From Oscillospiraceae bacterium (lineage in GTDB: Bacteria > Bacillota > Clostridia > Oscillospirales > CAG-272): a stretch of 64,000 bases of DNA. A program made the position numbers and the translations under genes. Below the pieces are notes generated by a model. The model was not told where the DNA came from. It ran no database searches and saw nothing but the letters and a program-made list of their open reading frames with translations. Below, in pieces: positions 29,079 to 37,797 of this stretch; positions within the stretch are counted from its first letter, which is position 1, and each line of letters begins with the position of its first letter. Location: positions 28,829-92,828 of the forward strand of contig SVSX01000002.1 of assembly GCA_015064085.1 (NCBI GenBank). The letters run 5' to 3'.

Positions 29079-29486
29079 ATGACACGCAGAGAAGCAAGAG
29101 AAAGAGTTTTTGAGCTTTTGTTTGAAAGTGAATTCAGAGCTGACGAAACGGCAATAGAGATCTTCGGCACGTCGACCGAGAACAGAGAGGTGGCTGAGGA
29201 CGACTACGTTAAACGCGCTTACTTCACTATTATGGAGAAAAAGGACGAGATCGACGCCCTTATAGGTGAGCATTCCAACGGCTGGAAGACCAGCAGACTG
29301 ACAAACGTATCCCGTTCGGTGCTGAGACTCTGTGTTTATGAGATGCTCTATGAGGACAAGATACCTCACAACGTTTCGATAAACGAGGCGGTGGAGCTCG
29401 CAAAGACCTATGACGAGGAAAAGGCTCGTGTCTTTATCAACGGAGTTCTCCATTCCATAAAAAGCTCACTCCCCGCAAGAGACTGA
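29079..29486 (+). CDS. nusB: Transcription antitermination factor NusB
   Basis: MTRREARERVFELLFESEF...SVLRLCVYEMLYEDKIPHNVSINEAVELAKTYDEEKARVFINGVL. Confidence 0.95.
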   Translation: MTRREARERVFELLFESEFRADETAIEIFGTSTENREVAEDDYVKRAYFTIMEKKDEIDALIGEHSNGWKTSRLTNVSRSVLRLCVYEMLYEDKIPHNVSINEAVELAKTYDEEKARVFINGVLHSIKSSLPARD

Positions 29487-29488
29487 CT

Positions 29489-30445
29489 ATGAAAAAATAT
29501 TACGTGGGGTTTGATACCAGCAATTATACCACCTCGGTCGCCGTCGCGGACTCTGAGGGACGGATAGTTGCCAATCTCAAGCGCCCCTTGCCTGTAAAGT
29601 CGGGGGAGTGCGGACTTAGGCAGTCTGACGCCCTTTTTGCTCATATCAAAAATCTTCCGTCGATCACCGACGAGCTCTCGGAGGTGATAAAGGGAGAGAG
29701 CGTGGCGGCTGTGGGAGTTTCCTCAAAGCCGAGAGACGCTGAGGGGTCTTATATGCCCTGCTTTCTTGCGGGAGTCGCGGCGGCACATTCCTTCGCGGCG
29801 GCAGTTGGTGCGAGGGTCAGCTATCATTCCCACCAGAACGGACATATAATGGCGGCAGCCTATTCCTCGGGGAGAGCTGAATACCTCCTCGGAGGCAGAT
29901 TTATGGCGCTCCACGTTTCGGGCGGAACAACAGAGGCGCTTCTCGTGACCCCTCGCGGGGCTTCCTTTGAGGTCGAGCTCGTCGGAGGAACTCGCGACCT
30001 TAACGCGGGTCAGATAATCGACAGAGTAGGGGTCTCTCTCGGACTTTCATTCCCCTGCGGAAAGGCTCTTGAGGAGCTGGCTCTTTCCTATTCGGGAGGG
30101 CATAGGAAGACGAGAATTACCGTCAGAGACGGCTTTTGCAATCTTTCGGGGCTTGAAAATATGGCAAAGGGACTTTACGAAAAGAATGGCGACAGCGCTG
30201 AGGTGGCGGCGTTCGTGTTCGATTTCATAAGAGACACTCTCATAGAGATATGCAGACAGACCGCCGAAAAATACGGCAGAGTGCCCGTGCTTTTCGGAGG
30301 CGGGGTTATGTCTAACCGATATATGAGAAAGGAGATAAGCTCGGAGCTCGAGGCTTATTTTTCCGAGCCGCAGTTCTCGGCCGATAACGCGGCCGGTATA
30401 GCTCTTCTTTGCAGAAGAGAGAGTCTTTTTTCTTCGGAGGTATAA
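29489..30445 (+). CDS. TsaD/Kae1-family paralog (short form, in nusB-xseA context)
   Basis: GFDTSNYTTSVAV, HSHQNGHIMAA, FMALHVSGGTTEALLV, IIDRVGVSLGLSFPCGKALE, FGGGVMSNRYMR. Confidence 0.85.
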   Translation: MKKYYVGFDTSNYTTSVAVADSEGRIVANLKRPLPVKSGECGLRQSDALFAHIKNLPSITDELSEVIKGESVAAVGVSSKPRDAEGSYMPCFLAGVAAAHSFAAAVGARVSYHSHQNGHIMAAAYSSGRAEYLLGGRFMALHVSGGTTEALLVTPRGASFEVELVGGTRDLNAGQIIDRVGVSLGLSFPCGKALEELALSYSGGHRKTRITVRDGFCNLSGLENMAKGLYEKNGDSAEVAAFVFDFIRDTLIEICRQTAEKYGRVPVLFGGGVMSNRYMRKEISSELEAYFSEPQFSADNAAGIALLCRRESLFSSEV

Positions 30446-30446
30446 G

Positions 30447-31688
30447 GTGATCGATTTTAACGGCGCTGTAAGTGTAACGGCGCTGAATGGATATATAAAA
30501 TCGCTTATGGAGCGTGACGAGTTTCTCGCTACCGTCTCGGTAATGGGCGAGATATCGAATTTTAAGCGCAATTCCTCGGGGCATCTTTATTTTTCTCTTA
30601 AGGACGAGGGGGCGACGGTCAGCGCGGTGATGTTCCGCGGCGCGGCGTCGAGACTCGCTTTTCTTCCTTACGACGGAATGAAGGTCACGATCCACGGCAG
30701 AGTTTCGCTCTATGAAAAGAGCGGACAGTATCAGGTCTACGCCGAGACTATGACTATGGACGGCGAGGGGGAGCTTGCGAGAGCCTATGAGCGCCTGAAG
30801 CGTAAGCTTGAGGCTGAAGGGCTTTTCGACCTCTCGAGGAAAAGACCGATACCGAGAATGCCGAAGCGCATAGGTATCGTTACGTCTCCCACGGGAGCGG
30901 CTATAAGAGATATGCTGACCGTGACGGGCAGAAGATATCCCCTTGCGGATATCCTCCTCTTTCCGTCGGCAGTGCAGGGGGCGGAAGCGCCTATGGAGCT
31001 CCTTGCGGGAATAGAGTATTTTGGCGCGATGAAGAACGTTGACGTTATAATCATAGGACGCGGAGGAGGCTCTGTTGAGGACCTTTGGGCGTTCAATGAC
31101 GAGAGGCTTGTCCGCGCTGTGGCGGCGTCAGAGATACCCGTCATATCGGCTGTGGGACACGAGGTGGATTTCACACTTTGCGACTTCGCGGCGGATAAAA
31201 GAGCGCCTACACCCTCGGCGGCGGCTGAGCTCGCCGTCCCCGACGTTGAGACGATATTTAATTATCTCATTAGGACAGAGAGCCGACTCTTTGGAGCGGC
31301 TGATGCGAAGATACGCCGCGCAAAAGAGCGCCTTCGCTCCCTTGAGACAAGAGTGACGGCAACCTCACCCGCGGCAAGGCTTGAAAATTCAAGGCTGAGG
31401 GTGCAGAATTATGAAAAAAGGATTCTTACCGCGGCGGAAAAGACCTGCGCCCGATCAAGGGCGGAGCTTTCATCCCTTGCGGCAAAGCTGACAGCCCTTA
31501 ACCCTATGGCGGCAATTTCCCGCGGATACAGCGCCGTGGAAAACGGCAGCGGAGCTATAGTCTCCTCGGTGAGGTCACTCAGTGCGGGTGATGAGGTCGG
31601 CATTATAATGTCGGACGGAAGGGCGTATGCCACGGTAAGCAGAACAGAACCAAATGACAGAAGGGTAGGTAATACCGATGGAAAATAA
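30447..31688 (+). CDS. xseA: Exodeoxyribonuclease VII large subunit
   Basis: GEISNFKRNSSGHLYFSLKDEGA, RIGIVTSPTGAAIRDML, IIIGRGGGSVEDLWAFNDE. Confidence 0.97.
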   Translation: MIDFNGAVSVTALNGYIKSLMERDEFLATVSVMGEISNFKRNSSGHLYFSLKDEGATVSAVMFRGAASRLAFLPYDGMKVTIHGRVSLYEKSGQYQVYAETMTMDGEGELARAYERLKRKLEAEGLFDLSRKRPIPRMPKRIGIVTSPTGAAIRDMLTVTGRRYPLADILLFPSAVQGAEAPMELLAGIEYFGAMKNVDVIIIGRGGGSVEDLWAFNDERLVRAVAASEIPVISAVGHEVDFTLCDFAADKRAPTPSAAAELAVPDVETIFNYLIRTESRLFGAADAKIRRAKERLRSLETRVTATSPAARLENSRLRVQNYEKRILTAAEKTCARSRAELSSLAAKLTALNPMAAISRGYSAVENGSGAIVSSVRSLSAGDEVGIIMSDGRAYATVSRTEPNDRRVGNTDGK

Positions 31689-31920
31689 ATTTAAGGACCT
31701 TAGCTTCGAGGAGGCAATAAGAAGGCTTGAGGCGATCGCCGCCGAGCTTGAGGTGGAGAACACCACGCTTGAAGCGTCACTGAAGCTTTACGAGGAGGGA
31801 ATAGCTCTCGTAAGATATTGCAACGCCTCGCTTGAGGCGGCTGAGAGAAAGGTAAAGATCCTCTCGGTCAACCCCGACGGAGAGCTTTGCGAGTCGGATT
31901 TTTCGGGAGAAAACACCTAA
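31678..31920 (+). CDS. xseB: Exodeoxyribonuclease VII small subunit
   Basis: LSFEEAIRRLEAIAAELEVENTTLEASLKLYEEGIALV. Confidence 0.96.
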   Translation: MENKFKDLSFEEAIRRLEAIAAELEVENTTLEASLKLYEEGIALVRYCNASLEAAERKVKILSVNPDGELCESDFSGENT

Positions 31921-31936
31921 GGATAAGGAGATAACC

Positions 31937-32827
31937 GTGAATAAGGATATTATAAAAAAGCTTAAGGAAGATGCCTCTCTTTGCGAGGCGGCTCTCGCGG
32001 AGTATTTCGCGAGTGAGGACGAGGATATAAAAAGCCTTCTTGACTCGGAAAAATACTCGCTTTTTGCGGGTGGAAAGAGAATAAGACCATTTCTTGTGAT
32101 AGAGTTCTGTAAGCTCTTCGGGGGAGACGTGAAGGCGGCGCTGCCCTTTGCGGCGGCTATTGAGATGATCCATACCTATTCGCTGATCCACGACGATCTG
32201 CCTTGTATGGACGATGACGATCTCAGACGCGGAAGACCCACAAATCACAAGGTCTTCGGATATTCAACGGCGCTTCTCGCGGGAGACGCGCTTCTCACCC
32301 ACGCCTTCGGGGTCGCGGCGTCGAACGAATACGTAAGCGCCGAGGTGGCGCTCGAGGCTGTTGCCACCCTTTCCGAGGCGGCAGGCGAGTTTGGAATGGT
32401 GGGCGGTCAGGTCATCGACCTTGAGGGAGAGACACGCAGACTCTCACTTGAGACCCTTCTGAAGCTTCACTCGCTGAAGACAGGCGCGCTTATAAAGGCG
32501 TCGGCTGTAATGGGAGCTCTCGCGGCGGGCTGCAAAAAGGACTCTCCCGAAATGGCGGCAACTATAGAGTATGCCGCGGGTATAGGGCTCGCTTTTCAGG
32601 TCATCGACGATATTCTCGACGTTACCGCTACCGAGGAGACTCTCGGAAAGTCGGTGGGCTCTGACGGCGAGAGAAATAAGACCACATTTATGACCTACTA
32701 TACAGTAGACGAGGCAAGAGCCTATGCCGCAGAGCTTACGGCAAACGCCGTTTCCGAGATAGCAGACTATGAGGGATCGGAGACATTGACCGATTTTGCG
32801 GCGTTCCTTCTGGAACGTGATTATTGA
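31937..32827 (+). CDS. ispA: Polyprenyl (farnesyl/geranyl) diphosphate synthase
   Basis: GGKRIRPFL, HDDLPCMDDDDLRRGRPTNHK, QVIDDILD. Confidence 0.95.
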   Translation: MNKDIIKKLKEDASLCEAALAEYFASEDEDIKSLLDSEKYSLFAGGKRIRPFLVIEFCKLFGGDVKAALPFAAAIEMIHTYSLIHDDLPCMDDDDLRRGRPTNHKVFGYSTALLAGDALLTHAFGVAASNEYVSAEVALEAVATLSEAAGEFGMVGGQVIDLEGETRRLSLETLLKLHSLKTGALIKASAVMGALAAGCKKDSPEMAATIEYAAGIGLAFQVIDDILDVTATEETLGKSVGSDGERNKTTFMTYYTVDEARAYAAELTANAVSEIADYEGSETLTDFAAFLLERDY

Positions 32828-32844
32828 CCTTATGGAGGGTTGCT

Positions 32845-33306
32845 TTGAAGATAGTAAAGGATATATTCGGTAATTACCTTATCGTAGCACCGGCGGTGGC
32901 GTGGCTTGCGGCACAGATAATCAAGGTGTTTACGGGAATGTTTGACAAAAGAAAATTCAGCCTGAGAACCCTTCTTTTCTCGAACGGCGGAATGCCGAGC
33001 TCACACTCGGCGGCTGTCTGCGCCCTTGCGACGGGCTGTGTGATAAAATTCGGATTTTCCTCATTTGAGTGCGCGATGAGCGGAATTTTCGCAATGATCG
33101 TTATGATCGACGCCTCGGGGGTAAGATACGAAACGGGTGAACAGGCAAAGGTGATAAACAAGATCGCAAGAGAGATCTTCTCGGGTAGACCCGAGGATAT
33201 TAATACAGGACTCAAGGAGCTGGTTGGACATACCCCGTTTCAGGTGCTTATGGGAGCGGCATTGGGTATTCTTATCGGTATTCTGATGTCCTTTGCTATG
33301 CTTTGA
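32845..33306 (+). CDS. Divergent PAP2 family membrane protein (DUF212)
   Basis: LFSNGGMPSSHSAAVCALAT, MIDASGVRYETGEQAKVIN, KELVGHTPFQVLMGA; likely TTG start with ggagg SD. Confidence 0.9.
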   Translation: MKIVKDIFGNYLIVAPAVAWLAAQIIKVFTGMFDKRKFSLRTLLFSNGGMPSSHSAAVCALATGCVIKFGFSSFECAMSGIFAMIVMIDASGVRYETGEQAKVINKIAREIFSGRPEDINTGLKELVGHTPFQVLMGAALGILIGILMSFAML

Positions 33307-33313
33307 GGATTAT

Positions 33314-34105
33314 ATGAGAATAGATGTGTATCTTGCGGCGTACGGACATACGAGAAGCCGCAAAAAAGCTCAGGATCTTATTGACGCGGGAGCGGTCTTT
33401 GTCGACGGCTCGGAGGTGAAAAAAGCCTCGGAGCAGATAAACGAGTCGATCGAGCACGAGATAAGGATAGAGCAGGTATTTAAATACGTCAGTCGCGGAG
33501 GAATGAAGCTCGAGGCGGCGCTGAACGCCTTTTCGCTGAACGTCAGCGGAAAGCGCGCCGTTGACGTGGGAGCGTCCACGGGTGGCTTTTGCGACTGTCT
33601 GCTCCAAAGAGGAGCGGTGAAGGTCTACGCTGTGGACGCAGGCTACGGTCAGCTCCACGAAAGCCTTGCTGCCGACCCGAGAGTGGTGAATATCGAGCAT
33701 TTCAATGCCCGTGAGCTTTCACCCGAAATAATAGGGGAGCTCTGCGACGTGGCTACGGCGGACGTCTCCTTTATCTCCCAGACCTATATAATCCCCGCCG
33801 TTGCCTCGGTGCTTCGTGACGGGGGAAGCTTCGTCAGCCTGATAAAGCCTCAGTTTGAGGCGGGCAAAGCGGGAGTGGGCAAAAACGGTATCGTTGTCAG
33901 CGCGGCATATAGGTATCTTGCCGTAAAGCGAGTTATTGAGTGCGCTCACGAAAACGGATTTGACTGCGCGGGGCTTATAACCTCTCCCATAACGGGGGGC
34001 GACGGAAATATCGAATATCTCGCTCACTTTGTGAAGCGGAGCTGTGCCGTGCCGAGAATAACAGATAAAATGATACTCGCGATCACAAAAAATAAAAAGC
34101 TGTGA
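33314..34105 (+). CDS. tlyA: TlyA family rRNA (cytidine-2'-O)-methyltransferase/hemolysin-like
   Basis: S4 domain RIDVYLAAYGHTRSRKKAQDLIDAGAVFVDG; VDVGASTGGFCDCLLQRGA. Confidence 0.95.
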   Translation: MRIDVYLAAYGHTRSRKKAQDLIDAGAVFVDGSEVKKASEQINESIEHEIRIEQVFKYVSRGGMKLEAALNAFSLNVSGKRAVDVGASTGGFCDCLLQRGAVKVYAVDAGYGQLHESLAADPRVVNIEHFNARELSPEIIGELCDVATADVSFISQTYIIPAVASVLRDGGSFVSLIKPQFEAGKAGVGKNGIVVSAAYRYLAVKRVIECAHENGFDCAGLITSPITGGDGNIEYLAHFVKRSCAVPRITDKMILAITKNKKL

Positions 34106-34111
34106 GGCAAT

Positions 34112-34981
34112 ATGAAAAAGACTGTACTTATAACTAATTTCAACATAAAAGAAAAGGCAGACGCCGCCTTCCTTGTGGCGGACAGACTTGCCCCCTTTTG
34201 CTCGGAGATCAGGATATCCTCCAATTTTAAGGATAAGATATTCCGCTCTCATAAGCACAGAAGGGAATTTACATACAAAAACGCCGACGAGCTCTACGAG
34301 GGAGCGGACCTGCTTGTGGTCCTCGGCGGAGACGGCTCTATGCTCGAGGCGGCAAGACGCGCCGCTCCGAGAGATATCCCGATCCTCGGAATAAACCTCG
34401 GAAGAGTTGGATATATGACAGAGCTCGAGCTTGATGAGCTCGACCTTATTGAGAAGGTGTTTAATGGCGAATATACTATCGACGAAAGAGCAATGCTCAG
34501 GGTTGAGGTGATAAGCCGCGAGGGAAGCGTTAAGAGCGAGTCCTATGCCCTTAACGAGGCAGTGGTTGCGAACGGCACGACCGCAAGGATAATCGACCTC
34601 AAGCTTTCGGACAACGGAGTCCACGTTTCGGATTTTCGCGCCGACGGACTTGTGGTGGCGACCCCCACGGGCTCGACCGCATATTCGCTTTCGGCGGGCG
34701 GACCTATCATCGACCCGAAGCTCTCCTGCTTCTGTGTGACACCTATCTGTCCTCACTCGCTCCTTGCCAGACCCCTTGTTTTCCCCGACACCGCGCATCT
34801 TGAAATACAGAATACCTGCGTCAGGGAAAAGGTGCTCCACCTGACTCTCGACGGCAGAGTCACATACGACCTCTATTACGGCGATATGGCTGTCGTAACA
34901 AGATCCAAGCTTACCACAAAGCTTATCAGAGTAAAGGAAAGAAGCTTTTACTCCAAGATAAGAACCAAGAAATTTCTTTGA
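34112..34981 (+). CDS. nadK: NAD kinase
   Basis: VVLGGDGSMLEAARRAA, GINLGRVGYMTE, DGLVVATPTGSTAYSLSAGGPI. Confidence 0.96.
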   Translation: MKKTVLITNFNIKEKADAAFLVADRLAPFCSEIRISSNFKDKIFRSHKHRREFTYKNADELYEGADLLVVLGGDGSMLEAARRAAPRDIPILGINLGRVGYMTELELDELDLIEKVFNGEYTIDERAMLRVEVISREGSVKSESYALNEAVVANGTTARIIDLKLSDNGVHVSDFRADGLVVATPTGSTAYSLSAGGPIIDPKLSCFCVTPICPHSLLARPLVFPDTAHLEIQNTCVREKVLHLTLDGRVTYDLYYGDMAVVTRSKLTTKLIRVKERSFYSKIRTKKFL

Positions 34982-34995
34982 TCGAAGGGATAGAT

Positions 34996-35451
34996 ATGAA
35001 AAACGAGAGACAGGAAAAGATCCTTGAGCTTATAACTAAATTTGAGATAGAGACTCAGGACGAAATGATAAATATGCTCCGCGCCGACGGATATAACGTG
35101 ACTCAGGCAACCATATCGAGAGATATGAGAGATCTTAAGCTGACAAAGATGCTTACCTCAAGGGGAACTTATAAGTATACGGTAAACCACGCCCGTTCCC
35201 ATATGAACAACGTAAAGTTCAACAATGCCGTTGTGGACTCGATACTCAGTGTTGATTACGCCTGTAACAATATCGTGCTCAAGACCTACCCCGGACTTGC
35301 CCAGGCGGTAGGCTCTGGGGTCGACGCGCTGAATATTCAGGAGATCCTCGGCTGTGTCGGCGGTGACGATACGATCATCGTCGTTACAAGAGACGCCGAA
35401 TCGGCAAAGGAAATAAGCGAAAAAATAAAAGAGCTGATGAAGACCTTCTGA
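34996..35451 (+). CDS. argR: Arginine repressor
   Basis: KNERQEKILELITKFEIETQDEMINMLRADGYNVTQATISRDMRDLKL. Confidence 0.96.
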   Translation: MKNERQEKILELITKFEIETQDEMINMLRADGYNVTQATISRDMRDLKLTKMLTSRGTYKYTVNHARSHMNNVKFNNAVVDSILSVDYACNNIVLKTYPGLAQAVGSGVDALNIQEILGCVGGDDTIIVVTRDAESAKEISEKIKELMKTF

Positions 35452-35470
35452 GAGGGTCAGAGGAGAGGAA

Positions 35471-37147
35471 ATGATCTTTTCACTTCACATTGAAAATATC
35501 GCGGTCATAAAAAGTCTTGATATCGATTTCGGCGGTGGCTTCACCGTCCTCTCGGGCGAGACGGGCGCGGGAAAATCAATAATAATCGACTCTCTCGGTC
35601 TGCTTTCGGGTGCGAGAGCCGACAAGGAGCTTATCCGAAGGGGAGAGAGCTACTGCGAGGTGTCGGCGCTTTTCTCGGATATCAACAGAGGCGCGAGGGA
35701 GCTTATAGCCGACCTCGGCTTTTCCCTTGAGGACGATACGCTGATGCTTTCGAGAAGAGTCAGCCGCGAGGGTGGCTCGGGGGCGAGACTCAACGGAAGG
35801 GCAATCCCCCTCTCGGTGCTGAAGGAGCTCAGCTCGGCACTTTTCAATATCCACGGTCAGAGCGATAACCACCGCCTTCTCGATAAGGCAAATCACCTGT
35901 CGCTGCTCGACAGATTCGCGGGTATCTGCGACGAGGTTGCGGTCTACGAAAAGAAATATAAAGAGATATTACTGGTCCGTGCCGAAATAGATTCCTTTAA
36001 CAGGGATATTAGGGAGAATAACCGCCTTCGTGAGATGCTGAGGTATCAGATCGACGATATAAACGCCCTGAAGCTGAAGGCAGGGGAGGAGGAAGCACTC
36101 ACTGCCGAGTCCAAAAGACTTCAGAGCCTTGAGAGGATAAAAAAGAGCTGTATGCTCGCCGACAGAGCCCTCTCGGGAGGAGAGAAGGGTGCGGGAGCAG
36201 TATATCTTGTGGACAGAGCTGCCGCGGCGCTCTCTCAGCTCACCGACGCTATCCCCGAGGCAGAGGCGCTCTCGGAGAAGCTTTTTGATATAAAATATGA
36301 GCTTGAGGATATATCGTCCTCGGCGCTTTCGCTCCTTGACGGCTGTGACGAAGATCCCACCGCGAGGATCGACAAGATAGAGGGAAGGCTTGACGCTATC
36401 TCGAAGCTCAAAAGAAAATACGGCTCTACGGTGGAGGAGATAATAGCCTATCGTGACAACGCCGAGAAGCGGCTTGAAACGATAGAAAACTCCGACGAGA
36501 TAAAAGAGGAGCTTGAAAAGCGACTCGAAAAGCTTTCGAATGAGGCAAGGAGACTCGCCGCGGCTATATCGGATAAGAGACGCTCGGCGGCGGATGACCT
36601 TATAGCGAAGGTCACCGAGACCCTTGAGTTCCTCGATATGCCGAAGGTCCGCTTTGGCATAAGCCTTGAGCCCACGGCTGACTTTACCCCCACGGGACTT
36701 GACAGCGCCGAATTTCTTATTTCGGCAAACGCGGGTGAGGAAATGATGCCGATGATAAAGATCGCCTCGGGCGGAGAGCTTGCGAGAATAATGCTCTCGC
36801 TCAAGAGTGTGCTCAACGAGTGCGACGGCATAGACACCGCTATCTTCGATGAGATAGATACGGGTATTTCGGGCAAGACCTCGAGAAAGGTCGGTATCAA
36901 GCTCCGCCGTATTGCGGAGGGTACACAGGTACTCTGCGTTACCCATTCGGCACAGATCGCCTCTCTCGCGAACGAGCATCTTTTTATCTCAAAATCCGAG
37001 GTGGAGGGCAGAGTGCAGACGGCTGTGAGACGGCTTGACGATGAGGGCAGAGTCGAGGAGATAGCAAGAATTCTCGGCGGAATTGAGATCAGTGACCTTC
37101 AGCGGAGCGCCGCAAGGGAAATGATCGAGGAAGGAAAGAAGCTTTGA
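35471..37147 (+). CDS. recN: DNA repair protein RecN
   Basis: LSGETGAGKSIIIDSL, LFNIHGQSDNHRLLD, SGGELARIMLSLK, FDEIDTGISGKTSRKV. Confidence 0.97.
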   Translation: MIFSLHIENIAVIKSLDIDFGGGFTVLSGETGAGKSIIIDSLGLLSGARADKELIRRGESYCEVSALFSDINRGARELIADLGFSLEDDTLMLSRRVSREGGSGARLNGRAIPLSVLKELSSALFNIHGQSDNHRLLDKANHLSLLDRFAGICDEVAVYEKKYKEILLVRAEIDSFNRDIRENNRLREMLRYQIDDINALKLKAGEEEALTAESKRLQSLERIKKSCMLADRALSGGEKGAGAVYLVDRAAAALSQLTDAIPEAEALSEKLFDIKYELEDISSSALSLLDGCDEDPTARIDKIEGRLDAISKLKRKYGSTVEEIIAYRDNAEKRLETIENSDEIKEELEKRLEKLSNEARRLAAAISDKRRSAADDLIAKVTETLEFLDMPKVRFGISLEPTADFTPTGLDSAEFLISANAGEEMMPMIKIASGGELARIMLSLKSVLNECDGIDTAIFDEIDTGISGKTSRKVGIKLRRIAEGTQVLCVTHSAQIASLANEHLFISKSEVEGRVQTAVRRLDDEGRVEEIARILGGIEISDLQRSAAREMIEEGKKL

Positions 37148-37148
37148 T

Positions 37149-37616
37149 ATGAATAAGACCAACGCAATGCGCCGCCTTGACGCGGCAAAGATAAAATATG
37201 AGGTCTGTGAGTACGAGGTGGACGAAAACGATCTCAGCGGCGTACATATTGCCGACAGCATCGGTCTGCCCTATGAGATCACCTTCAAGACTATCGTTCT
37301 TCACGGCGACAAAAGCGGATATCTTGTCTGCTGTATCCCTTGCCATAAGGAGATCGATCTGAAAAAGACGGCGGCACTGACGGGAAACAAGAAGATAGAG
37401 CCCGTTCACGTCAAGGATCTGCTCGGACTTACGGGCTATATAAGAGGCGGCTGTTCGCCTATAGGACTCAAAAAGCCCTTTCCCACATACTTTGATAAGT
37501 CGGCTGAGGAACACGAGCGCATCACCGTTAGCTCGGGAACGAGAGGGGCGCAGCTCCTTGTGAACAGAGCCGAGCTAATAGTGTATCTTAAGGCAAATAT
37601 TGCCGATATTACCTGA
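37149..37616 (+). CDS. ybaK: Cys-tRNA(Pro) deacylase (YbaK/EbsC family)
   Basis: MRRLDAAKIKYEVCEYE, TFKTIVLHGDKSGYLVCCIPCHKEIDLKK, TGYIRGGCSPIGLKK. Confidence 0.93.
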   Translation: MNKTNAMRRLDAAKIKYEVCEYEVDENDLSGVHIADSIGLPYEITFKTIVLHGDKSGYLVCCIPCHKEIDLKKTAALTGNKKIEPVHVKDLLGLTGYIRGGCSPIGLKKPFPTYFDKSAEEHERITVSSGTRGAQLLVNRAELIVYLKANIADIT

Positions 37617-37797
37617 TTTTTGAGAGAGCCGTTATGAAAAGAATAATAAAGATCCTAACGGTTTATCGAACAGAGCTTTAAGCTAAAAACCGAAAATGCG
37701 TGATCTTTTTAAGAAAATAAGTAAAATGTCTTGAAAAAAAGGTCTGCTTGTAGTATAATATATAGGTTAAGGTAAAATAAATTTTCAGGAGTCAAAA

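Noticed and set aside
33719-34840. 373-aa minus-strand ORF
   Set aside because: Antisense to tlyA and nadK, which have clear family motifs; no recognisable domain.
37634-37681. 15-codon ORF MKRIIKILTVYRTEL after ybaK
   Set aside because: Too short and unsupported; could be a decayed gene start but there is no further homology.
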